5,542 nucleotides of DNA from an uncultured Oxalobacteraceae bacterium (GCA_946479705.1 CAMLHI010000164.1:1-5542), one strand, 5' to 3'. Positions 1 through 5,542 are shown, counted from the first letter of the stretch. Program-made: numbers and translations. Notes: generated by a model from the letters alone, not told the origin.

Positions 1-23
1 CTCGGTTGATGCAGACGAATCAT
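1..23 (-). CDS. 5' end of a divergent gene (partial, seven codons)
   Basis: Read leftward from position 23, the sequence gives ATG and then codons for MIRLHQP before the window ends. The start is supported by a Shine-Dalgarno sequence, AGAGGA on the minus strand (plus-strand 28-33), four bases before the ATG. It also sits at the edge of a long AT-rich stretch, where a divergent promoter would be expected. Too little protein is visible to name a family or to confirm that the frame stays open. It would share its control region with the outer-membrane protein gene at 298. The alternative is a chance ATG with a good ribosome site in a longer non-coding region. Confidence 0.45.
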
Positions 24-297
24 GCGGTCCTCTTTCGAAAAATGAGAATTGAATATATGTATGATTATTAATTCCGAAGCAATCCGGATTAGCGCTTTGA
101 AAATATTACCGGGCTGAATATCGATAATACGTGAGAGTTATAAGCGCCGCCAATCATTTTTTATCGCCCGGCGATTCGCCAATACGTATCGTAAAACAAC
201 AAGGCACCTCCACCGCGGTAATCCTTGGGCTATAATACCGGCGCGCTGTCAAATAACGAGACCGCGCCTGCACATATAATCTCTAAATAGGCACATA
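24..297. promoter_or_regulatory. AT-rich divergent control region with several palindromes
   Basis: This 274-base stretch holds no convincing gene and is visibly richer in A/T than the rest of the window. It contains perfect palindromes TTTCGAAA (33-40), AATCCGGATT (81-90), TATCGATA (119-126), ATACGTAT (182-189) and ACCGCGGT (212-219). It also has an interrupted one, ATCGCC-c-GGCGAT (163-175). Two short words are directly repeated: CGCCAAT (148-154 and 177-183) and AATACGT (126-132 and 181-187). ACCGCGGT lies about where the -35 element of the TATAAT box at 231 would fall, so a protein bound there could control that promoter. Which of these sites, if any, is a real operator cannot be told from sequence alone. 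Confidence 0.5.
231..236 (+). promoter_or_regulatory. Candidate -10 box for the outer-membrane protein gene
   Basis: TATAAT is a perfect sigma-70 -10 hexamer. It would start transcription near 243 and give a leader of about 55 bases before the ATG at 298. No good -35 hexamer lies 16-18 bases upstream (that stretch reads around CTCCAC) and there is no TGn extension, so an activator may be needed. A second TATAAT at 275-280 also lacks a -35 and would leave a leader of only about 11 bases, so I prefer the first. Confidence 0.45.
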
Positions 298-834
298 ATG
301 AAAACCAAACTGATCATCGCACTGATCGCGGCAAGCGCCGCTTCCTTCGCCCAGGCTCAAAGCTATATCGGCGCCAATGTCGGCCGTTCGGAAATGAAGG
401 CCAATCTGGAAGGCGCTGGCTCGTTCAAGGACACCGCTACCGGCCTGAAGCTGTATGGCGGCTACCAGTTCAACCCGACTTTCGGCGTCGAAGCTGGCTA
501 CAATAATCTCGGCAAGGGCTCGATTTTCAACGATACCCTCACCGCCAAGCCTGAATCGGTTTACCTGGCCGGCACCGCAGCCTTCCCGATCGACCAGGAA
601 TTTTCCCTGTTCGGCAAGCTCGGTGCAGCGCGCACCCGCACCAAAATCCGTGGCGGCGGTGACGGCTTCAATGAATTCCACAACACCGCCGTGATCGGCC
701 TCGGCGCGTCGTATGCATTTACCAAAGAACTCAGCGGCGTGGTTGAATACGAAAACTTCGGCAAAATCGTCAAGGAAGACGGCGATTCACTGAAAGCCAA
801 CCTGATCTCGGTCGGCCTGCGCTACAAATTCTGA
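298..834 (+). CDS. Outer-membrane beta-barrel protein (OmpA-like eight-strand barrel)
   Basis: This 178-residue protein begins with a clear Sec signal peptide: KTK, then a hydrophobic core at residues 5-17, and an AQA cleavage site before Gln21. The mature part, about 158 residues, alternates polar and hydrophobic or aromatic residues in the way of membrane beta strands. Likely strands lie near 22-35, 48-58, 61-72, 86-96, 101-117, 129-141, 144-157 and 165-178. It ends in Arg-Tyr-Lys-Phe, with the terminal aromatic residue recognised by the BAM machinery. Size and pattern fit the small OmpA-like or OMP_b-brl barrels, which lack a peptidoglycan-binding domain. The specific role (adhesion, small-solute passage, stress response) cannot be read from the sequence. 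The ribosome site is weak (AGG at 289-291, six bases before ATG), but the signal peptide fixes the start. It appears monocistronic, with a terminator 18 bases after the stop. Confidence 0.88.
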   Translation: MKTKLIIALIAASAASFAQAQSYIGANVGRSEMKANLEGAGSFKDTATGLKLYGGYQFNPTFGVEAGYNNLGKGSIFNDTLTAKPESVYLAGTAAFPIDQEFSLFGKLGAARTRTKIRGGGDGFNEFHNTAVIGLGASYAFTKELSGVVEYENFGKIVKEDGDSLKANLISVGLRYKF

Positions 835-852
835 TTCCCACCCGGATCGAAT

Positions 853-880
853 AAAAAACCGGCCGCGTGCCGGTTTTTTT
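853..880 (+). terminator. Rho-independent terminator after the barrel protein gene
   Basis: A GC stem CCGGC (859-863) pairs with GCCGG (869-873) around a five-base loop and is followed by seven T residues (874-880). Six A residues at 853-858 can extend the stem by pairing with the T tract. The same feature makes the structure work in the opposite direction too, so it may also block antisense transcription. Confidence 0.92.
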
Positions 881-955
881 ATATCTGCATGCATATGCGG
901 ATAATCCCGCCGTTTCCGCGTGCGCACAATTGCAACGCCTGCGCCACCCGAGTCA

Positions 956-964
956 TGATATAAA
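956..964 (+). promoter_or_regulatory. Extended -10 promoter for the small charged protein gene
   Basis: TGATATAAA combines the TGn extension with a five-of-six match to TATAAT (959-964). Transcription would begin near 971, leaving a leader of about 18 bases that holds the ribosome site GGGAG (978-982). No -35 at standard spacing is evident; TTGCAA at 930-935 lies 23 bases upstream of the hexamer, which is too far. Extended -10 promoters can work without a -35. The preceding terminator means the gene needs its own promoter. Confidence 0.55.
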
Positions 965-988
965 GACAAAAGAAACCGGGAGAACGAC

Positions 989-1213
989 ATGGACGACATG
1001 GAAGAAACCGAACGCCGGCGCGAAGACCGCCGCCAGGATCACGATACCGCGGCCCAAATCAACGAAGCGAGTGCCCTCAAGCGCGCTTTCGGCAGCGACG
1101 CGGCCGAGCGTTTCCTCAAGCTGCGCGGCATTAACGACGAGGTCGCGCGCGAAGCCCTGCTGGAAAACTACGACCGCCGCCAACAGGCACGGCGCGCGCG
1201 CGCGGCGAGCTGA
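989..1213 (+). CDS. Small, highly charged helical protein of unknown function
   Basis: I do not recognise this 74-residue protein. It has no signal peptide, membrane segment, cysteine or known catalytic motif and should be cytoplasmic. By count it has 17 Asp/Glu and 16 Lys/Arg, about 45 percent charged but close to neutral overall. Residues 5-19 (rich in ERRR and DRR) and 59-72 look like charged helices. They flank a more hydrophobic middle (about 29-58, with LKRAFG, AERFLKLRGI and VAREALL) that could fold as two short helices. The start is supported by GGGAG six bases upstream and by the extended -10 at 956-964; Met4 is a less well-placed alternative start. Reading-frame content agrees with genuine coding, since the third positions are G/C-rich. 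The gene stands 71 bases before the acyltransferase, so co-transcription is possible. Similar small proteins may be common in this bacterial family, but I cannot confirm that here. Confidence 0.72.
   Translation: MDDMEETERRREDRRQDHDTAAQINEASALKRAFGSDAAERFLKLRGINDEVAREALLENYDRRQQARRARAAS
1192..1204. repeat. GC dinucleotide tract of 13 bases at the end of the small gene
   Basis: Alternating G and C run for six and a half units inside the last codons of the 74-residue protein, encoding part of its Arg-Ala tail. Such tracts are prone to slippage and, when supercoiled, to the Z-DNA form. Gaining one GC unit would move translation into a frame that stays open to the stop at 1269-1271; losing one unit would run to a stop at 1261-1263. 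The tract is short and may simply reflect Arg/Ala codon use in GC-rich DNA. Confidence 0.6.
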
Positions 1214-1284
1214 ACGGCACACCAATCGCGCGCCATGCAGGCTGCGAAATGGTTATTCTTTAGATAAGTAAACTAAGGATCACC

Positions 1285-3315
1285 ATGCAGCCTTCTTCTT
1301 CCCGCCAGGGTGCGGGACCTTCGCACGCCCTCGACTACCGTCCCGACATCGACGGCCTGCGCGCCGTCGCCGTCATCGCCGTCCTGTTCTACCACGCCTG
1401 GCCCAACTGGTTCCATTCCGGCTTCGTCGGGGTCGACATCTTCTTCGTCATTTCCGGCTTCCTGATCACGACCATCATCGCCCGCCAGCTCGAGGCCGGG
1501 CGCTTCTCGATCGGCGACTTCTACGTGCGCCGCATACGCCGCATCTTCCCCGCCCTCACCCTGGTGCTGCTGGTGACCTTGGCCTGCGCCTGGGCGCTGC
1601 TGCTGCACGACGAATTCCTGCAGATCGGCCGGCATGCGCTGGCCGGCGCCGGCTTCGTCTCCAACCTGCTGCTGTGGCACGAGGCCGGCTACTTCGACAA
1701 TGCCGGCACCACCAAGCCGCTGCTGCATCTGTGGTCGCTCGGGGTGGAGGAGCAGTTTTATATAGTCTGGCCGCTGCTGCTGTGGGCCGTGTACAAGCTG
1801 CGCGCGCGCTTCCTGTGGGTGGCCGGCGCGATCTTCGTGGTGTCGATGGCGGTCAACCTGCACATGGTCGACAGCAATCCGGTCGGCGCCTTCTTTTCGC
1901 CGGTGTCGCGCTTCTGGGAACTCATGAGCGGCGGCGTGGCGGCCTACCTCACCCTGCACCACAAGGAGCGCTTCACGCCGTACGCGCACTGGCTGTCGCT
2001 GGCCGGCGCGCTGCTGCTGGCGCTGTCGTTCTGGCTCATTTCGCCACAGGCGCTGTTCCCGGGCTACTGGGCCCTGCTGCCGGTGGGCGGCAGCTTCCTG
2101 CTGGTGATGGCCGGCCCGCACGGCATCGTCAACCGCCGCCTGCTCGGCCTGAGGCCGATGTCCGCCGTGGGCCTGGTCAGCTATCCCCTGTACCTGTGGC
2201 ACTGGCCGCTGCTGTCGTTCGGCTTCATCGTGTATGGTCAGAAGCCGCCGGCGCTGGTCAAGGCGGCCCTGCTCGTGGCTGCGTGCGTACTCGCGGTGCT
2301 CACCTACCGCCTGCTGGAACTGCCCCTGCGCGCGCTGCGCGCCCGCATGCGCGTGACCTGGTCGCTGGCCGGCTCCATGGTGGCCATCGCCCTGCTGGGC
2401 CTGAGCATCGCCAGCGGCACCCTGCGCGAACGGATCGACACCCACGGCGCCGAAGCCTACCTGTCGGCCCTGAACGACAGCGACTTCCCCGGCCGCACCC
2501 TCACGCCGATGCGCTACCAGGGCATCGTGTTCCAGAAGGCGGCCAGCAAGGCGCCGGGCCTGACGGTGTTCCTCGGCGACTCGGTGATGCAGCAGTACGG
2601 CCCGCGCGTCGAACACGCTATAGCCACGGCGCCGGAGCGCTACCGCTCGGTGATCTTCGCCACCGCGGGCGGCTGCCCGCCGATCGAAGGCACGGTGCGC
2701 CTGCCGCGCCTGCGCTTCCCGCTATGCACGCAGACCACCACGGCGGCCTATGCGCTGGCCAACAGCCCGGCCGCCGACGTGGTGGTGGTGGGCGCGGCCT
2801 GGTACGGCTACTTCGCCCCCAGCCAGCACGAACTGCTGGTCGACGATGGCACGAACCAGCTGGCGTTCCCCGATCCGCGCGCACAGGAATTTGCCTTCAA
2901 TTCGCTGCGCGCCAGCCTGGCCAGGCTGGTCGCCAACGGCAAGAAGGTCTACCTGGTGCTGCAGCCGCCGGCCGGCGCGCCGCTCGACCCGCAGTCGATG
3001 TACACCGGCTCGCGCCTGGGCGGTATTTACCCGGTCCAGCACATCGCGCCCTTCGACCTGAACGAGTATTTCACGCGCCACGCGCAGGCCCGCCAGCGCC
3101 TGCTGGAGATCGCCCGCGCCACCGGCGCCACCGCCATCGAACCGGCCGATACGCTGTGCAGCCATGGCACCTGCCCGGTGCTCGATGCCACGGGTGTGCC
3201 GCTGTATACCGACTCGGTGCACATGCGCCCACGCTACGCGCGCACCGCGGCCACCTTCCTCGACCAGACCATGCTGGCGGCCCCGCACATGCAGACCGCG
3301 AGACGGGCGCAGTAA
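1285..3315 (+). CDS. OafA/YrhL-type membrane O-acyltransferase with C-terminal SGNH domain
   Basis: This 676-residue protein belongs to the acyltransferase-3 family, which moves acetyl or other acyl groups onto envelope glycans such as O-antigen or exopolysaccharide. The membrane domain (about 18-345) begins with YRPDIDGLRAVAV and carries the conserved His37 in FYHA. Next come FFVISGFLIT (53-62), the RRIRRIFPA loop (82-90), HLWSLGVEEQFY (148-159) and SYPLYLWHWP (299-308). An eleventh membrane helix near 358-378 leads to a periplasmic SGNH hydrolase-like domain. That domain has GDS (431-433, nucleophile Ser433), GGCPP (462-466), VVGAAW (501-506) and DSVH with Asp643 and His646 completing the triad. 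Cys464/Cys481 and Cys625/Cys630 may form disulfides. Length and all key residues indicate an intact two-domain enzyme. TAAGGA five bases before the ATG supports the start. No glycan-synthesis genes are adjacent, so the acceptor is unknown. Three ATA codons (Ile84, Ile160, Ile446) stand out against the GC-rich codon use. Confidence 0.93.
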   Translation: MQPSSSRQGAGPSHALDYRPDIDGLRAVAVIAVLFYHAWPNWFHSGFVGVDIFFVISGFLITTIIARQLEAGRFSIGDFYVRRIRRIFPALTLVLLVTLACAWALLLHDEFLQIGRHALAGAGFVSNLLLWHEAGYFDNAGTTKPLLHLWSLGVEEQFYIVWPLLLWAVYKLRARFLWVAGAIFVVSMAVNLHMVDSNPVGAFFSPVSRFWELMSGGVAAYLTLHHKERFTPYAHWLSLAGALLLALSFWLISPQALFPGYWALLPVGGSFLLVMAGPHGIVNRRLLGLRPMSAVGLVSYPLYLWHWPLLSFGFIVYGQKPPALVKAALLVAACVLAVLTYRLLELPLRALRARMRVTWSLAGSMVAIALLGLSIASGTLRERIDTHGAEAYLSALNDSDFPGRTLTPMRYQGIVFQKAASKAPGLTVFLGDSVMQQYGPRVEHAIATAPERYRSVIFATAGGCPPIEGTVRLPRLRFPLCTQTTTAAYALANSPAADVVVVGAAWYGYFAPSQHELLVDDGTNQLAFPDPRAQEFAFNSLRASLARLVANGKKVYLVLQPPAGAPLDPQSMYTGSRLGGIYPVQHIAPFDLNEYFTRHAQARQRLLEIARATGATAIEPADTLCSHGTCPVLDATGVPLYTDSVHMRPRYARTAATFLDQTMLAAPHMQTARRAQ

Positions 3316-3343
3316 GGGCGGCGCCAGGCCGAAAACCTGCGGT

Positions 3344-3367
3344 GCGAAGTAGCGTTTCGCGTAAAAT
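3344..3367 (+). promoter_or_regulatory. Candidate promoter and operator of the LacI-family gene
   Basis: TAAAAT (3362-3367) matches the -10 consensus in five of six positions and would start transcription about 30 bases before the LacI ATG. Just upstream, GCGAA (3344-3348) and TTCGC (3356-3360) form an inverted repeat with a seven-base spacer, ending one base before the hexamer's neighbour G. A repressor bound there would block the promoter, consistent with autoregulation. The dyad lacks the central CG typical of LacI-family operators, and the arms are short. No clear -35 is present. Confidence 0.35.
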
Positions 3368-3405
3368 CCGCGCACCGACCAACAACTCCAGCGAAATCGA
3401 CTCCT

Positions 3406-4476
3406 ATGGCGCGACCCCGCAAGACGACCGACGAGCCAGCCCCTCCCGCTGCAGCGCCTGCGCGCCCTGCCCGGCCGCAGATGGCCGACATCGCGCGCCT
3501 GGCCGGGGTATCGGTGTCGGCGGTATCGCGCGCGCTGCGCGGCAGTCCCGACATCGGCGAGGAAACCCGCAAGCGCATCGTCGAACTGGCGCGTTCGCTC
3601 AACTACACCGTCAACGTCGGCGCGGCCAATCTGCGCCTCAAGCAAAACAAGACGGTGGCGGTGGTGATGCCTTTCATGAGCAACTTGCGCCAGCAACTCA
3701 CCGGGCCTTTCTTCATCAGTTTGATCAGTTCGATCGCCAATGCCGTGACCGACCGCGGCTTCGACATGCTGCTCTCGCGCGTGAACGAGAACCACGCCAA
3801 CTTTGCCGAGGCCTATTACACCGGACGGGCGATGGGGCTGATCTTCACCGGCCAGTGGGTCGAGCACGATCAGCTTAACGAGCTGGCCATGTCCAGGGTG
3901 CCGTTCGTGGTGTGGGGCGAGCAGCAGGAACAGCAGATGTACTGCACGGTCGGCACCGACAACCGGCATGGCGGGCGTATCGCCACCGAACACCTGATCG
4001 CGCAGGGCGCGCGCCGTATCGCCATCGTCGGCGACTTCGGCGGGCCGGAACTGCGCAACCGCCATGACGGCTACCTGCAGGCGCTGAAGGACCATGGGCT
4101 GGAGGCCGCCCCGGCCCTGTACGTCAACACCAGCTTCGACACCACCATCGTCGAGCGCGACATCGAAGCGCTGATCGCGCGCGGCACCGCGTTCGACGGC
4201 GTGTTCGCCTGCAGCGACCTGATGGCCATGACCGTCATTAATGTGCTGATCCGGAACGGCCGCCGCGTGCCCGAGGACGTGGTGGTGGCCGGCTACGACG
4301 ATATCGACCTGTCGCGCTACTTCCGGCCCTCGCTCACTACCGTGCGCCAGCCCATCGTCGCCGCCGGCAAGGCCATGATCGATGCGCTGATCGAGCAGAT
4401 CGAAGGCGAACGCCCGCTGCCGCGCAAGCTGGTGACGGAACTGGTCAAGCGCGATTCGACGCGGCGTATCGGCTAG
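3406..4476 (+). CDS. LacI-family transcriptional repressor
   Basis: This 356-residue protein is a complete LacI/GalR-type regulator. The DNA-binding head spans about 26-70: MADIARLAGVSVSAVSRALRG with recognition helix 36-45, in which Val37 and Ser38 occupy the two base-reading positions. Leu78 aligns with the hinge leucine that wedges into the operator's minor groove. The sugar-binding-protein-like effector domain runs from about 83 to 350. It includes VGTDN (182-186), RxxG (Arg219-Gly222), FACSD (267-271) and the family's VAGYDDIDLSRYFRPSLTTVRQP-type stretch (294-316). A Pro/Ala-rich extension of 25 residues precedes the head. Met26 would be a minimal start, but neither ATG has a strong ribosome site, and I keep the first. 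The ligand cannot be inferred. The 90-base gap to the acyltransferase holds its own candidate promoter, so it is probably transcribed separately. No sugar-use genes flank it; the nearest transport genes converge on it. Confidence 0.92.
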   Translation: MARPRKTTDEPAPPAAAPARPARPQMADIARLAGVSVSAVSRALRGSPDIGEETRKRIVELARSLNYTVNVGAANLRLKQNKTVAVVMPFMSNLRQQLTGPFFISLISSIANAVTDRGFDMLLSRVNENHANFAEAYYTGRAMGLIFTGQWVEHDQLNELAMSRVPFVVWGEQQEQQMYCTVGTDNRHGGRIATEHLIAQGARRIAIVGDFGGPELRNRHDGYLQALKDHGLEAAPALYVNTSFDTTIVERDIEALIARGTAFDGVFACSDLMAMTVINVLIRNGRRVPEDVVVAGYDDIDLSRYFRPSLTTVRQPIVAAGKAMIDALIEQIEGERPLPRKLVTELVKRDSTRRIG

Positions 4477-4481
4477 AGCTA
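4474..4481. other. Tail-to-tail stop codons two bases apart
   Basis: The LacI gene ends with TAG at 4474-4476, and the permease on the other strand ends with TAG at 4481-4479, leaving only AG between them. The junction reads CTAGAGCTAG (4473-4482). No hairpin with a T tract lies between or just past the stops, so each transcript must run into the neighbouring coding region before it ends. Confidence 0.9.
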
Positions 4482-5360
4482 GTCGGCCTTGAAGTTACGC
4501 CCCAGCGCGGCCGGCCGGTTGAGCAGCAATGTACGTGGATTGCGGCAGATAATCACCAGCACCACAATGGTGGCCAGGTAGGGCAGCATCGACAGGAACT
4601 GCGACGGGATATCCAGCCCCAGCCCCTGTCCGTGGAACTGCAGCACGGTCACTCCGCCAAACAGGTAGGCCCCGGCCAGCACGCCACGCGGCTTCCAGGT
4701 CGCGAACACCACCATCGCCAGCGCGATCCAGCCGCGCCCCGCCGTCATGCCCTCGACCCACATGGGCGTGAGCACCAGCGGGAGGTAGGCGCCGGCGATA
4801 CCGGCCAGCGCGCCACCGAACAGCAGCGCACCGTAGCGTACACCCACAACGTGAATGCCGATCGCGTGCGCGCTGTGCGGCGCCTCGCCCACCGCGCGGA
4901 TCACCAGGCCGAGCCGGGTGCGTGCCAGGACCCAGGCGATCAGCCCGGCCAGCAGCGGCGCGGCGAACACCAGCGGGTCGAAGCCAGCGGCCAGGGGCGC
5001 CAGCGGGGCCACGGTGCGCCCGGCCAGGTCGCGCCCGGCGAAGGCCGACACGCCGACACCGAACAAGGTCAATGCCAGTCCGGTGGCCACCTGGTTGGCC
5101 TGCAGGGTCAGCACGAGAAAGCCGAACAGCAGCGCCATGGCCATGCCCGCGCCCAGCGCCGCCAGCAGCCCGAGCGCCGGCTGGCCGGTAGCCAGGGTGA
5201 CGGCAAAGCCGCTCACCGCCCCGGTCAGCATCATGCCTTCGATGCCGAGATTGAGGACGCCGGCGCGTTCGGCCACCAGCTCGCCGAGTGCGGCGAAAAT
5301 CAGCGGGGTCGCGGCCAGCAGGGTGCTGGCCAGGATCGCCCAGAGGTAGGAGGCGTTCAT
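4479..5360 (-). CDS. BMP-type nucleoside ABC transporter, second permease (NupQ/YufQ-like)
   Basis: This 293-residue inner-membrane permease belongs to the branched-chain/ribose-type permease family (BPD_transp_2). It falls in the subgroup that works with BMP/PnrA-type lipoproteins to import nucleosides. The subgroup signature ERAGVLNLGIEGMM is at residues 31-44. About eight hydrophobic segments follow, with the ATPase-contacting loop near 150-172 (RAVGEAPHSAHAIGI) and the conserved GMTAGRGWIALAMVVFATWKPRG-type stretch at 204-226. The end, LPYLATIVVL to PAALGRNF, is also typical. An AGGAGGT ribosome site (plus-strand 5365-5371) precedes the ATG. The start overlaps the stop of the upstream permease as ATGA, so translation is probably coupled. 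Purine nucleosides are the likely cargo by homology; the exact substrate is inferred, not shown. The gene appears intact, and its 3' end abuts the convergent LacI gene. Confidence 0.92.
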   Translation of the reverse strand: MNASYLWAILASTLLAATPLIFAALGELVAERAGVLNLGIEGMMLTGAVSGFAVTLATGQPALGLLAALGAGMAMALLFGFLVLTLQANQVATGLALTLFGVGVSAFAGRDLAGRTVAPLAPLAAGFDPLVFAAPLLAGLIAWVLARTRLGLVIRAVGEAPHSAHAIGIHVVGVRYGALLFGGALAGIAGAYLPLVLTPMWVEGMTAGRGWIALAMVVFATWKPRGVLAGAYLFGGVTVLQFHGQGLGLDIPSQFLSMLPYLATIVVLVIICRNPRTLLLNRPAALGRNFKAD

Positions 5361-5542
5361 GCGGACCTCCTGACGCGGTAGTGGATGAACAGGTCGGCGG
5401 CCAGCAGGTAGAACAGCAGCATGCCCTGGAACAGGCCGGTGATGGCCGAGGGCAGCTGCAGTTCGATCTGGGCGGTTTCGCCGCCGATGTAGAGCAGCGC
5501 CATGAGCAGGGACGCGAGCAGCACGCCGAGCGGATGCAGGCG
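5357..5542 (-). CDS. BMP-type nucleoside ABC transporter, first permease (NupP/YufP-like), C-terminal part
   Basis: Read leftward from 5542, the frame is open for 61 residues and ends in TGA at 5359-5357. It contains HPLGVLLASLLMALLYIGGE and then LPSAITGLFQGMLLFYLLAA, two membrane helices joined by a short polar loop. The tail is short and basic (HYRVRRSA). This is the characteristic end of the NupP-like permease that pairs with the NupQ-like subunit. The rest of the gene lies beyond the window; the ATPase and BMP-type binding lipoprotein are expected upstream of it. Its last codons (the Arg-Arg pair) double as the ribosome site of the next gene. Confidence 0.9.
   Translation of the reverse strand, partial: RLHPLGVLLASLLMALLYIGGETAQIELQLPSAITGLFQGMLLFYLLAADLFIHYRVRRSA

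Noticed and set aside
161..175. Hairpin ATCGCC-c-GGCGAT as a terminator
   Set aside because: The T run lies upstream of the stem on the plus strand and becomes an A run after it on the minus strand, so neither direction gives a terminator. An operator is a better reading.
283..681. Minus-strand open frame of 132 codons opposite the barrel protein
   Set aside because: The plus strand has a signal peptide, barrel strands and a terminal Phe; the antisense frame has no supporting ribosome site or domain.
881..900. Palindromic words TGCATGCA and CATATG just after the terminator
   Set aside because: They overlap imperfectly, are short, and are not placed near a -35 or -10 that would make them an obvious operator.
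1248..1279. Possible separate promoter before the acyltransferase (TATTCT or TAAACT in the AT-rich gap)
   Set aside because: Both are four-of-six matches without a -35 at proper spacing or a TGn extension. This is too weak to list, and co-transcription with the small gene is equally possible.
1273..2616. Long open frame on the minus strand (447 codons) opposite the acyltransferase
   Set aside because: Its product is dominated by Gln, Arg, Ala, His and Gly with no domain. It is the expected mirror of a GC-rich gene with strong third-position bias, and the plus-strand frame has clear family motifs.
1674..3878. Plus-strand open frame of 734 codons running through both the acyltransferase and LacI genes
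   Set aside because: It is out of frame with two well-identified proteins, is Arg/Ala/Gly/Pro-rich and low in complexity, and has no motif. It is open only because stop codons are rare in GC-rich DNA.
2722..4095. Minus-strand open frame of 457 codons across the acyltransferase-LacI boundary
   Set aside because: It is antisense to two confident genes, has no recognisable domain, and spans the intergenic promoter region.
4632..5381. Plus-strand open frame of 249 codons opposite the NupQ-like permease
   Set aside because: It is a His/Gln/Arg/Gly-rich shadow of the permease, whose family signature on the minus strand is unmistakable.

Overview
The window reads as ordinary chromosomal DNA of a high-GC betaproteobacterium. 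Burkholderiales, and probably Oxalobacteraceae (Massilia/Duganella/Janthinobacterium-like), is my best guess. It rests on the strong G/C third-position bias, the protein style and the gene set, not on any marker gene. No phage, insertion sequence, CRISPR array, tRNA or rRNA is visible.

Layout: (1) Positions 1-23 hold the first seven codons of a gene reading leftward out of the window. (2) Positions 24-297 are an AT-rich divergent intergenic region with several short palindromes and a TATAAT box at 231-236. (3) Positions 298-834 encode a secreted eight-stranded outer-membrane beta-barrel protein, closed by a strong intrinsic terminator at 853-880. (4) Positions 989-1213 encode a 74-residue, highly charged, uncharacterised protein with its own extended -10 promoter. 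(5) Positions 1285-3315 encode a full-length OafA-type membrane acyltransferase fused to a periplasmic SGNH domain. (6) Positions 3406-4476 encode a LacI-family repressor. (7) Two overlapping genes on the minus strand, 5542-5357 (partial) and 5360-4479, encode the two permease subunits of a BMP-type (NupP/NupQ-like) nucleoside ABC importer. They converge on the LacI gene with only 2 bp between the stop codons.

The genes do not form one pathway. The barrel protein and the acyltransferase both act on the cell envelope but are separate transcription units. The importer's ATPase and binding lipoprotein would be expected just beyond the right edge. The LacI repressor has no obvious target in the window; its own promoter and the neighbouring transporter are the first candidates.

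I found no convincing new multi-gene system. The points most worth a second look are the unknown small protein, the palindrome cluster in the divergent control region, and the tail-to-tail junction between the repressor and the transporter.
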